From: an uncultured Corynebacterium sp.
Lineage (GTDB): Bacteria; Actinomycetota; Actinomycetes; Mycobacteriales; Mycobacteriaceae
DNA length: 64,000 nt
Assembly: GCA_946220775.1 (NCBI GenBank)
Contig: CAMIFC010000005.1
Span: 27,611 to 91,610, forward strand
Direction: 5' to 3'
Below the pieces are notes generated by a model, which worked only from the letters and a program-made list of their open reading frames with translations, was not told where the DNA came from and did no database searches. Made by a program: the position numbers and the translations under genes. Shown one piece after another: positions 18,877 through 26,625 of the stretch. Each line of letters begins with the position of its first letter. Within the stretch, counting starts at the first letter, position 1.

Positions 18877-19179
18877 ATGGAATATACATTCATGGAGCCA
18901 TCGGACTTCGATCCGGAAGAGTGGTGCTCAAAACCGAAAGAGGAAAGGGCGGAGAAGATTGCGAGCCTTATTCGCGAGACGATCGGGCGCGAGGCGATTC
19001 TGGAGGAGGCTATTACTCAATGTCGTGAAGATATAGGTGACTGGCTTATTCAAGCCAGGGATTGGGGGATCGCTCCACGGCAACTTGAGGAGGCAGGCGC
19101 GGGGGTTAGTGCGCAAATTTTGAGAGATCGGAGAGCAAGAACGGTAAATAGGCGAAAGCGCGAAGCTGAAGGAAAATGA
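18877..19179 (+). CDS. Small protein, paralogue A of a tandem pair
   Basis: 100 residues, acidic N-terminus, then EKIASLIRETIGREAILEEAI and CREDIGDWLIQARDWGIAPRQ LEEAGAG..QILRDRRAR, ending in a basic tail (VNRRKREAEGK). The second half aligns with the next gene across about 70 residues: DI-DWLI-A---GI-PR-L-EAG-----Q-LR-RRAR. The pattern of a short helix, GI(A/S)PR turn and amphipathic helix could be an HTH-like or coiled nucleic-acid-binding unit. I do not recognise the family. ATG 18877 is the longest start; ATG 18892 is possible. The last codons overlap the next start (ATGA). Confidence 0.6.
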   Translation: MEYTFMEPSDFDPEEWCSKPKEERAEKIASLIRETIGREAILEEAITQCREDIGDWLIQARDWGIAPRQLEEAGAGVSAQILRDRRARTVNRRKREAEGK

Positions 19180-19454
19180 ATAAGTATCAGAAGACAATTG
19201 AGCTTGCTCGGCTTATTCAGCAGGCTGATGAGCAGTTGGCTGTTTTGCATGAGGCGGTGTTTCGGAATGGTCGAGATATTGAGGATTGGTTGATTGAGGC
19301 GGAAGAGAACGGCATTAGTCCGCGTGAGCTGCGGGAAGCTGGTGTGACGACGCCGGAGCAGACGTTGCGGAATCGGCGGGCGCGGGGGAAACAACGCCAT
19401 GAGCTTGCGCAATTGGAGGAGGCTGAGAGGTTTTCTCATCGGCGTAATAACTAG
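19176..19454 (+). CDS. Small protein, paralogue B of a tandem pair
   Basis: 92 residues starting at ATG 19176, overlapping the upstream TGA, with AAGGA just before. Shares with its neighbour the core RDIEDWLIEAEENGISPREL REAGVTTPEQTLRNRRARG; the N-terminal half is helical (ELARLIQQADEQLAVLHEAV) and the tail is charged. The two products are probably made together and may form a heterodimer; that is inference. Function unknown. Surrounding DNA is less GC-rich than the flanking housekeeping genes, which suggests acquisition. Confidence 0.6.
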   Translation: MNKYQKTIELARLIQQADEQLAVLHEAVFRNGRDIEDWLIEAEENGISPRELREAGVTTPEQTLRNRRARGKQRHELAQLEEAERFSHRRNN

Positions 19455-19519
19455 CAAACAACTTGAAACAACTGTATAAACAACTCGCCTGAAATACGGT
19501 GAGAGGAGAGGTAGGAGCC

Positions 19520-19612
19520 ATGCTATTCCTGTTGGATAGCTACAATGGGCAAATGACTAATCCGAATATCGATAAGAATGATAAGGAAGTCATTGTTCTT
19601 CTCGGGTCTTAG
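19520..19612 (+). CDS. Possible 30-residue peptide ORF
   Basis: ATG 19520 follows the purine-rich GAGAGGAGAGGTAGGAG (19501-19517), a strong ribosome-site-like stretch. The peptide begins MLFLLDSYNGQ and ends VIVLLGS at TAG 19610. An intrinsic terminator follows 15 bp later, so it may be a tiny gene or a leader peptide. No run of one amino acid suggests classic attenuation. Confidence 0.3.
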   Translation: MLFLLDSYNGQMTNPNIDKNDKEVIVLLGS

Positions 19613-19627
19613 GGCATAAATACAGCA

Positions 19628-19668
19628 AGCCTCGCTAGACTCAAGCAAAAGAGTCCGGCGGGGCTTTT
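19628..19668 (+). terminator. Intrinsic terminator closing the small-gene pocket
   Basis: AGCCTCGCTAGACTC (19628-19642) pairs with GAGTCCGGCGGGGCT (19651-19665) with three mismatches or wobbles, followed by TTTT. Confidence 0.75.
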
Positions 19669-19955
19669 CCCATTGGCAAAACAATATCCACAGCAAGCTT
19701 GGCGCTCTTTCTAGAGGTGCACCCGTCGAGAATTCTTGCTGTGCGCCTTGGCACACAGCAAGAAGCTTCTGTTGGGACACAAATAGGCAGACGTGTTGCA
19801 GTGTTTCGAAGTGCAGAACCACCTGAGAATCCTGCATCTTCCACATGAGACGCACGTCACCGTTAAGCTGGAGCCCGTCACAACAAGAGTATGCATCCAT
19901 AACTAATGCATAGAAATAGAACAACCACGGCCGTCAAGGCCGAAGGAGGTACGTG
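19669..19955. other. Intergenic, contains an 11-bp hairpin; no supported gene
   Basis: An inverted repeat TTCTTGCTGTG (19733-19743) / CACAGCAAGAA (19754-19764) is present. The octamer CAGCAAGC or a close variant recurs at about 19624, 19691 and 19757. Open frames on both strands here look uninformative. The 3' end carries the ribosome site AAGGAGG (19943-19949) of the next gene. Confidence 0.4.
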
Positions 19956-20816
19956 ATGGTACAGCGAATTGGTGTCGTCGGTGCAGGTCTTATGGGATCT
20001 GGGATCGCTGAAGTATCCGCGAAAGCAGGGTCTGACGTCCTTGTTTGGGAAGCGAAGCAGGAAGCCGCAGACGCCGGAAAAGCACGCATCGAAAAGTCGC
20101 TCGACAAGGCTGTGAGCCGCGGCAAGCTCAGCGAAGAGGATCGCGACGCGGCACTCAAGCGACTGACCTTCACTACTGACCTGAAGGACTTTGCCGACCG
20201 CGAGATGGTCATGGAAGCGATCATCGAAAACGAACAAATCAAGAAGGACGTTTTCGCCCAGCTCGACGACATCGTTGAGGATAAAACCGCACCACTGTGC
20301 TCGAACACGTCCTCGCTGCCGATCCAGACCATCGCATCCGCGACGAAGAACCCAGGTCGCGTGTTGGGGCTGCACTTCTTCAACCCAGTGCCGGTGCTGC
20401 CCCTTGTGGAGGTCATTCCAGCGCTGACTACCGACGATGCTGCTGTGGAAAAGGCTCAGACCTACGCCACGGAGAAGCTCGGCAAGACCGCCATCCGGGC
20501 GAAGGACCGCTCCGGTTTCATCGTTAACTTCCTGCTGGTGCCGTACATGCTTTCTGCGATCCGCATGGTGGAAAACGGTGTCGCTACGGCCGAGGACATC
20601 GACACGGGCATGAAGCTCGGCGCGGCGCACCCGATGGGCCCGCTGACGCTCGCGGATATGGTCGGCCTCGACACCTGCGCTTTCATTGCCGACGTCATGT
20701 ACGAGGAGTTCGGCGATCCATCCTATTCTTGCCCTCCGTTGCTGCGCCGCATGGTTCAGGCAGGCCATTTCGGACGCAAGTCCGGCCGAGGTTTCTACGA
20801 CTACAACAACAAGTAA
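19956..20816 (+). CDS. 3-hydroxybutyryl-CoA dehydrogenase family protein
   Basis: NAD(P)-dependent oxidation of a 3-hydroxyacyl-CoA, 286 residues, usual length. N-terminal Rossmann motif GVVGAGLMGSGIAEV, then MEAIIENEQIKKDVF, SNTSSLPIQTIAS, the catalytic HFFNPVPVLPLVEVI (His) and, in the C-terminal domain, KDRSGFIVNFLLVPY (Asn) and the dimer region LGAAHPMGPLTLADMVGLD. ATG 19956 has AAGGAGG 6 nt upstream; a GTG at 19953 is too close to it. Single gene. Likely fatty-acid or hydroxybutyrate metabolism. Confidence 0.93.
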   Translation: MVQRIGVVGAGLMGSGIAEVSAKAGSDVLVWEAKQEAADAGKARIEKSLDKAVSRGKLSEEDRDAALKRLTFTTDLKDFADREMVMEAIIENEQIKKDVFAQLDDIVEDKTAPLCSNTSSLPIQTIASATKNPGRVLGLHFFNPVPVLPLVEVIPALTTDDAAVEKAQTYATEKLGKTAIRAKDRSGFIVNFLLVPYMLSAIRMVENGVATAEDIDTGMKLGAAHPMGPLTLADMVGLDTCAFIADVMYEEFGDPSYSCPPLLRRMVQAGHFGRKSGRGFYDYNNK

Positions 20817-20930
20817 ATCCGGCCAGTGGAGCTGTGTTCTCGCAGGGTGTGGCTGGTTTCCGTCGGGGTCTCTAGTTTTTCGTTACGGTGGGTAAGTAGT
20901 ACGCCATAACCAATCGAAAAGGAGCAGAAA

Positions 20931-21125
20931 TTGTCTACCGATGATCTGAAGAACAAGGCAGAAGACTTGGCTGGTAAGGCCAAGGAGGCTTACGGCGACG
21001 CAACCAACAACGAGTCCGTGAAGGCGGAGGGCAAGACCGACCAGGCCAAGTCCGACCTGAAGGACAAGGCGAACGAGGCCAAGGAAAAGATCGCCGGCGC
21101 TTTCAACGACGCAACGGATAAGTAA
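20931..21125 (+). CDS. CsbD-family stress-response protein
   Basis: 64 residues, TTG start at 20931 behind AAAGGAGCAG. The sequence is Lys/Ala/Glu/Asp-rich with repeats of the type DDLKNKAEDLAGKAKEAYGD and KTDQAKSDLKDKANEAKEK, typical of CsbD proteins, which are hydrophilic, helical and induced by general stress in other bacteria. Followed by a strong terminator. Confidence 0.85.
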   Translation: MSTDDLKNKAEDLAGKAKEAYGDATNNESVKAEGKTDQAKSDLKDKANEAKEKIAGAFNDATDK

Positions 21126-21277
21126 GCAGCTGTAAGTAAACAGCTGAGCGGGTAATTCTGCTGCGGCGCCGTTGAGGCCGGTGGCGCGACCGGTTGGCGG
21201 TGACGCGGGTGGCACGGTCACTGATCGGTGATGCGACCGGCCACAAAGCGTCGCTGCGGCAGTAATCCAACAGCGCG

Positions 21278-21318
21278 GGAGGGGTACCAGCGGTTATGCC
21301 GTTGGTACCCCTCCTTTT
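21278..21318 (+). terminator. Strong intrinsic terminator after csbD
   Basis: Twelve-pair stem GGAGGGGTACCA (21278-21289) / TGGTACCCCTCC (21303-21314), small nested stem in the loop, then TTTT. About 150 bp past the csbD stop. Confidence 0.85.
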
Positions 21319-21392
21319 GTCTGCTTATCCTTCGGATTTGTCTGTCTACCCTTCGGAACCCGGCTGTTCGAGCCTCCCCGATACCGTTCACG

Positions 21393-21439
21393 CCTATTCC
21401 GCGCTTGTTCCCGCACCTGCTCCGTGCCTGTTCCGCGCC
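21393..21439. repeat. Four degenerate 11-12 bp tandem units
   Basis: CCTATTCCGCGC, TTGTTCCCGCAC, CTGCTCCGTGC and CTGTTCCGCGCC follow head to tail and stop exactly where the left arm of the long palindrome begins. Confidence 0.5.
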
Positions 21440-21505
21440 AACCTCGAAGTCCCAACCTCGAATAGGGGCTAAAAACGGCCTATTCGAGGTTGGGACTTCG
21501 AGGTT
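21440..21505. repeat. Perfect 27-bp inverted repeat (giant hairpin)
   Basis: Arms 21440-21466 and 21479-21505 are exact reverse complements, 12-nt loop. Inside each arm CCTCGAA/CCTCGAAT is itself repeated. It lies between the convergent genes csbD and the ABC exporter, on the far side of the csbD terminator. Confidence 0.85.
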
Positions 21506-21571
21506 CGTACAAGGGTGGGCAAATGAGGATGAAACCGGCAGTCGCCGGGCTATTCCTCGGCCACCGTTCCG

Positions 21572-23623
21572 TCAGCTGCGGGCCTCACCCGTGTCAGTGG
21601 TCTCACTGGCATCATCGATCCCACCAGTATCGTCCGCCGAAGCAGCAGTGGCACCCGTTGCGGTAGTGTCGGTCGCATCGCCAACCGCCTGGCCAGCGGC
21701 GCGCGCCGCAGCACCAGCCCCGCCACCACCATCTACATCATCTTCCTCGTCACGCTCGCCCTCCCAGAAGCCGAAGCGCTTCAGCCGGGCCTTGTCCTCT
21801 TCGGAGGCTGAGTTCGTGAGCTTCAACAGCTCGGAGTAAATGCCACCGGACACAGCTAGCTCAGCGGGGGAGCCGACCTCATCGACATGGCCCTGGTCCA
21901 GCGTCACAATCGTGTCCACATCGGCAATCGTGGACAGTCGGTGGGCGATCACCAGGGTGGTGCGTCCCGCCATCAGCTTCTCCAAACCAGCCTGAACGAC
22001 CCGCTCCGCTTTCGTATCCAGCGCGGAGGTCGCCTCATCCAGCACCAGCACTGGCGCATCCTTCAACATGGCGCGCGCCACCGCGATGCGCTGCTTCTGA
22101 CCACCAGACAACCGCAGGCCACGCTCACCAATAACCGTGTCGTACCCATCCTTGAACCCCATGATGAAGTCATGCGCATTCGCCCGGTGGGCGACCCGCT
22201 CGATCTCTTCCTGGGTGGCGTGCGGCTTGGCATAAGCAATATTCTCGCGAATCGTGCCGGAAAACAGCGCGGGCTCCTGGAACACCACGCCCACCGAGGA
22301 ACGCAGTTCCGCGCTGCTCATGTCCGCCACATCCTTGCCGCAGACCGTCAATCGCCCTGCCGACGGCTGGTACAGCCCCAACAACAGGTTCACCAGGGTC
22401 GATTTGCCGCCACCGGATTCGCCAACCAGGGCGACTTTCTGGCCTCGTTGTGCGGCGAAACTGACGTCATGAATAACTGGCTCGCCTTCGTTGTAGGCAA
22501 AATCCACCGACTCGAACGCGAACACCGGACCGGCCGAAGGGGTGGAAAGCTGCGGCACCATCGCCGCATCAACATCCTTTTCGTCGACGAGCATCGGCCC
22601 ACCCAGGCGAGACGCCTCAAGAAGCGCCGGGGGAGTCGATGCCTCTTCGATCTCCTCCATCGCCTCGAAGTATTCGCGCGAACCCGCCGCGGCGCGCTGC
22701 GCTGTGTCCACCAGCCAGCTCATCATGCTAGCCGGCTGACGTGCCATGACCACCAGTTGCAGGAGCAGAACCATGTCGCCGAGCGAGAAATGACCGTTGA
22801 TCGTCTGCCAGAATAGCGTCAGGTAGATGGCGAAGAAGATGAGGTTCATGCCGCCCATGCGGATGAAATCCATCCAATGCCAGTAGCGCGATTGCTCGCG
22901 CGTGATGTCCACCGTGTCGGCGAAATGCTTCTGGAAGATCCCCAGTTCGCGCAGCTCCGTGACGAAGGATTTCACAACCTTGACCTGCCCAATGACCTCC
23001 GCGAAGCGTCCTTGGGCGAGGTCGATCTGGTCGTTCTTGTCCTTTTCCCATACGACCCATTTTTTGGACGTCAATGCTGTCAGCCATAAATACATCGGGA
23101 AAATGATGGCGAGCAGCAGCGCGAGCGGCCAATAGTAAATCGCGGTCACCACAAGGATCATCGCGACAGTCAGCAGCATCGAGAAGAAGTTATTCGCGAA
23201 GGACTGCAGGAACTGAGTCAGCCCCAGGATGGAGCGGTCCAGCCGAGAAATAATGGTGCCGGTGACCTGCACGTCGTAGTAGCGCTGGGGGAGGGCGAGC
23301 AGTTTGGCGAAGTACCGGTTCGACAGGATCTGGCGCATGCGGGTGGCCATCACGTCACCGAACCAGCCACCGATGTTCTTCACGATGTTGCTGGTCAGCT
23401 CGACGGCAAGGAGCGCGACGGCCAGCCAAATGACGGTGGTCAGCGCCGCGTCCTTGGTGATGTTGCCTTGGATAGAACCCACGATCGTGTCGGTGGCGTT
23501 CTTCACCAGGAATGGTGTGGCCAGCGCCAGCACTGCGGTGAGTACGCTGGCGATCATCACGATCACATAGAAGGGGACGAGCTCCTTGGTGGAGCGCAGG
23601 ATTCTGCTGAAGGCAGCAATCAT
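21572..23623 (-). CDS. ABC exporter, fused membrane and ATPase domains
   Basis: 683 residues, half-transporter that should work as a dimer. Residues 1-330 carry six membrane helices (first FYVIVMIASVLTAVLALATPF). The nucleotide-binding domain has Walker A GESGGGKST, Q-loop GVVFQEPALF, signature LSGGQKQR, Walker B VLVLDEATSALD and H-loop IAHRLST. A Gly/Ala/Asp/Thr-rich tail ends the protein. Substrate unknown (lipid, peptide or drug). It starts 18 bp after the C-S lyase gene, so both are probably one transcript. Confidence 0.9.
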   Translation of the reverse strand: MIAAFSRILRSTKELVPFYVIVMIASVLTAVLALATPFLVKNATDTIVGSIQGNITKDAALTTVIWLAVALLAVELTSNIVKNIGGWFGDVMATRMRQILSNRYFAKLLALPQRYYDVQVTGTIISRLDRSILGLTQFLQSFANNFFSMLLTVAMILVVTAIYYWPLALLLAIIFPMYLWLTALTSKKWVVWEKDKNDQIDLAQGRFAEVIGQVKVVKSFVTELRELGIFQKHFADTVDITREQSRYWHWMDFIRMGGMNLIFFAIYLTLFWQTINGHFSLGDMVLLLQLVVMARQPASMMSWLVDTAQRAAAGSREYFEAMEEIEEASTPPALLEASRLGGPMLVDEKDVDAAMVPQLSTPSAGPVFAFESVDFAYNEGEPVIHDVSFAAQRGQKVALVGESGGGKSTLVNLLLGLYQPSAGRLTVCGKDVADMSSAELRSSVGVVFQEPALFSGTIRENIAYAKPHATQEEIERVAHRANAHDFIMGFKDGYDTVIGERGLRLSGGQKQRIAVARAMLKDAPVLVLDEATSALDTKAERVVQAGLEKLMAGRTTLVIAHRLSTIADVDTIVTLDQGHVDEVGSPAELAVSGGIYSELLKLTNSASEEDKARLKRFGFWEGERDEEDDVDGGGGAGAAARAAGQAVGDATDTTATGATAASADDTGGIDDASETTDTGEARS

Positions 23624-23641
23624 CGTGGGTTAAGACTCCTT

Positions 23642-24937
23642 TTACTGTGGGAACGCCTCCGCAATCCTATCGAGAGCCTCGTTGAGGATTTTCGGGGACG
23701 TCGCGAAGTTCAGCCGGACGTGGCCTTCGCCGCCGGTGCCGTAGCCGGTTCCTTCGTTAAAGGCGACTCGCGCCTTGGAGGCGATCAATGCCGCCGGTGT
23801 TGTTGTATCCGCGAGCCCCAGGCCGGGCACGTCGGTGAGGTCAAGCCACAGCAAGTAGGTGGCTTCGGGCCGGATGAATTTTGCTCCGGGGAGGACCTCC
23901 GGGATGCGGCGTTCCAGCAGGTCGAGGTTCTCGGACAAGTAGTTGACCTGTCCATTTAACCACGCTTCGCCCTCATTGTACGCAGCCGTGGCTGCCACCA
24001 AACCCAGCGTGGAGCCTTCGCCCGTGCGCAGTTTGTGGACCTGCGCCATGGCCTGCCGGTCTTGTTCCGAGGAGAAGATCATCTGCGCACATCGCAGTCC
24101 AGCGGTGTTCCACCCCTTGGAGGTTGCCGTCACGGTCACGGTGTTTTCCGCCGCGATGTCGCTGACGCTGGCAGTCGGGGTGTGCTTAGCCCCATCGAGG
24201 ACCACCGGCGCGTGAATCTCATCGGAAATGACCCGCACTCCGTATTTTGCCGCGAGCTCAATTACTGCTCGCAGTTCGTCGGCGCGGAAAGCTCGGCCCA
24301 GTGGGTTGTATGGATTGCACAGGATCAACGAGCCAGCCGGGGCAGCTTCGGACGAATCGGCTGGTGCGGGATTGGCGTCCGACGTATGTGGGACGACCAC
24401 CCGACCGCGCGCCGAGACGGTGCCGTTGGCAAAAATGTCCTCGAGAGCGTCCAGGTCGAAGGTCCATTCGCCGTTCCCATTTGGGACGCCAGCCTCGCCG
24501 GACCCCGTCCATTTCATGGGCACTTCGATGCTGGGACGGTGGGATGCGGTGGGGACATCGAAGAACGGGTGGTAGCTAGGGACGGGCAAAACGATCGCGG
24601 ACCCGGCGGGGGTGAGCTCGTCGATGGCGACGGTCACACCTTTGACGACATCGGGGACGATGCGCACCCAATCCGGGTCGAAGGTCCAACCGAAGCGGCG
24701 GGAGTAAAAGTTGGACAGCGCCTTCTTGAGTTCATCTTCGCCGGCGGGGTAGCCGAAGTATTCGCGATCAACGGCGTCCTGAATGGCTCGGTTGACGGCC
24801 GGGCAGGTGTCGAAGTCGGACTCGGCGACCCAGAGGGGGAGGACGTCCTCGGGGTAGCCGCGCCACTTCATAGTGCCGCGGCAACGCAGTGTGGCGAGGT
24901 CCGGGACGGTGGGCTGGTTCGTGTCGTTGTTTGTCAT
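23642..24937 (-). CDS. aecD: MalY/PatB-type pyridoxal-phosphate C-S lyase
   Basis: PLP enzyme that splits C-S bonds of cystathionine or cysteine conjugates; in C. glutamicum the equivalent is AecD. 431 residues from ATG 24937. Signatures are KWRGYPEDVLPLWVAESDFD near the N-terminus, YFGYPAGEDELKKAL, LILCNPYNPLGRAF, VISDEIHAPVV (PLP-binding Asp) and VTATSKGWNTAGLRCAQMIF (Schiff-base Lys). The final domain ends LNFATSPKILNEALDRIAE. An Ala/Pro/Asp insertion in the middle (SDANPAPADSSEAAPAG) is extra. Two interspersed motifs lie at 24373 and 24484. Gene symbol by similarity to the corynebacterial enzyme. Confidence 0.8.
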   Translation of the reverse strand: MTNNDTNQPTVPDLATLRCRGTMKWRGYPEDVLPLWVAESDFDTCPAVNRAIQDAVDREYFGYPAGEDELKKALSNFYSRRFGWTFDPDWVRIVPDVVKGVTVAIDELTPAGSAIVLPVPSYHPFFDVPTASHRPSIEVPMKWTGSGEAGVPNGNGEWTFDLDALEDIFANGTVSARGRVVVPHTSDANPAPADSSEAAPAGSLILCNPYNPLGRAFRADELRAVIELAAKYGVRVISDEIHAPVVLDGAKHTPTASVSDIAAENTVTVTATSKGWNTAGLRCAQMIFSSEQDRQAMAQVHKLRTGEGSTLGLVAATAAYNEGEAWLNGQVNYLSENLDLLERRIPEVLPGAKFIRPEATYLLWLDLTDVPGLGLADTTTPAALIASKARVAFNEGTGYGTGGEGHVRLNFATSPKILNEALDRIAEAFPQ

Positions 24938-25004
24938 ACGCACCACTTTACGTCGTGACTGCGACCAAATCTAGACAGCCCTGTCTATTTGTGGTTTTGG
25001 CTGG

Positions 25005-26543
25005 TCAGGGGTACATGCGCGGGAATAGCCGTCGGATTGATGCGTAAGAATCCTCGCCAAGCGACTCCGAGGAATCCGACATATCAAACAACTTCACCGG
25101 ACGCCGACCACGAAGAGCCTGATACTCCGGCCAATCAGGGGACTCGCCACGGGCGAAGGCCGACACGATGCCGTGGAACCGATCGGCCAGTGGTTGCAGT
25201 CGGTCCGGCGCATTCGGCCCACAAAAACCAGCGACCGCGGCCGGCTCCTGGTCGAGCACGTTGAACAGCAACGGCAAATCCCCGCAGTGCTGCGCATCGG
25301 TGCCATTTTCCTCGGTGTCGCCGGGCCCGCCGTGGAACTCATAGGCCCAGGTGTGCACTCCCACCTGCGAACCCGCACCCGCGCGCTGCTCCATTGCCGC
25401 GACATTCCACCGCCGCACCGCACCCTCGCCGATTGCTCGGCCCAGCGGGCGCGGTGGGGTGAATTCCTGGTTGTAGGCAAACCACTGCCGCAACCATTCG
25501 TTTTTATGCTTTCTGCCGCTCAGCGCGTCCGTCCACATGTGCGTGCCTGGAATGCCCAGCATTTCGGCGCTTCGTCGGTGAAGCAATGCGGACGCCAACC
25601 GCATCACCGGATTCTTCCCCCGAGCCATCCGATCCACCCGTTGGGCTACTGGCATCTGCACAAATTCATCACGCATCGTGCCGATCAGCAACGGTACCGC
25701 CGCCATCAGCTCTGGTTGGAAGGGGCCAGGTCCCACTGCGCAATCATCCCGGTACCGGTGGGCGAATTTGGTGTAGGCGGCTTCGGCGTGGTCGTTGGTC
25801 ACGTGCCTCATGTGTTCCCGGTCCAGCGGTGTGCCAAGGTAACGCTCCGCATGGCCCAGGCGACCTTGCCAGTTTTCGCGCGGCCAGGCCATGGAGAGAA
25901 TCACGGCGCGGTGAACTAAACCTTCCGCGCGGGGATCACACAACGTCCAGGCCGTCAGTGCACCACCGGCGGATTGGCCGACCATGGTCACGTTTTCCGG
26001 GTCACCGCCGAACGCGGCGATATTGCGCTGCACCCAACGCAGTGCGCACAACACATCCTCGGCACCCCGGAAGTATGGGCGCGCCGGGTGGCCGGCGTGA
26101 TCCCGAGGGAAATCCTCGGGAAGTGGTTCACCAGCAATGGGAAGGAACCCGGCGAAGCGCTTGCGGTAATTGATCGACACAAAAACGGCGCCATCTCGGG
26201 CGAAATTCTGTCCGTGATACCACTTCTGGTCCCCACTTCCTTCCTCGAATCGACCGCCGTGGACGAATACGATGACTGGCCGGGTGGCGTCCGAAGAAAG
26301 GGGAGGGGAACACACGGACAACGTCGCATCGGAGGGTTGCCTGGACGGTCCGCAATCCAACTCGCCGAACGGGGCGACGGGGCGAGGTGGCGCAAAATCG
26401 CTGGTGGTGGCGCGCGATGCATCGCGGTAGGGAATCGCCTGCCATCGCACCACGGCAGAGTCGCAAGCTGTGGAGGGAATCGAATAGCCCCGCACCACAC
26501 CAGAATCAATGGTGACGGTGAGGGTCGCACGCTGCTGAGCCAT
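25005..26543 (-). CDS. Type-B carboxylesterase/lipase
   Basis: 512 residues, alpha/beta hydrolase. Shows the oxyanion VFVHGGRFEEGSGD, the nucleophile elbow TMVGQSAGGALTAW (GQSAGG, Ser nucleophile) and a later HTWAYEFHGG with the candidate catalytic His. No signal peptide. ATG 26543 (MAQQRATLTVTIDSGVVRGYS) is preferred over the longer start at 26633, which would overlap the divergent peptidase gene. It is divergent from the M3 peptidase and 67 bp upstream of aecD on the same strand. Interspersed motif copies at 25590 and 26285. Confidence 0.8.
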   Translation of the reverse strand: MAQQRATLTVTIDSGVVRGYSIPSTACDSAVVRWQAIPYRDASRATTSDFAPPRPVAPFGELDCGPSRQPSDATLSVCSPPLSSDATRPVIVFVHGGRFEEGSGDQKWYHGQNFARDGAVFVSINYRKRFAGFLPIAGEPLPEDFPRDHAGHPARPYFRGAEDVLCALRWVQRNIAAFGGDPENVTMVGQSAGGALTAWTLCDPRAEGLVHRAVILSMAWPRENWQGRLGHAERYLGTPLDREHMRHVTNDHAEAAYTKFAHRYRDDCAVGPGPFQPELMAAVPLLIGTMRDEFVQMPVAQRVDRMARGKNPVMRLASALLHRRSAEMLGIPGTHMWTDALSGRKHKNEWLRQWFAYNQEFTPPRPLGRAIGEGAVRRWNVAAMEQRAGAGSQVGVHTWAYEFHGGPGDTEENGTDAQHCGDLPLLFNVLDQEPAAVAGFCGPNAPDRLQPLADRFHGIVSAFARGESPDWPEYQALRGRRPVKLFDMSDSSESLGEDSYASIRRLFPRMYP

Positions 26544-26625
26544 AAGCCCACAGAATAGTGCACGCCGTGGTGTCCTGGTGGGCGAACCGCAGAGCGAACA
26601 ACCCACGCAACGTAGTGTGGTCTGC

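Noticed and set aside
19523..19924. 133-codon minus-strand frame
   Set aside because: No ribosome site, no domain, and it overlaps a terminator and a plus-strand ORF with a better start.
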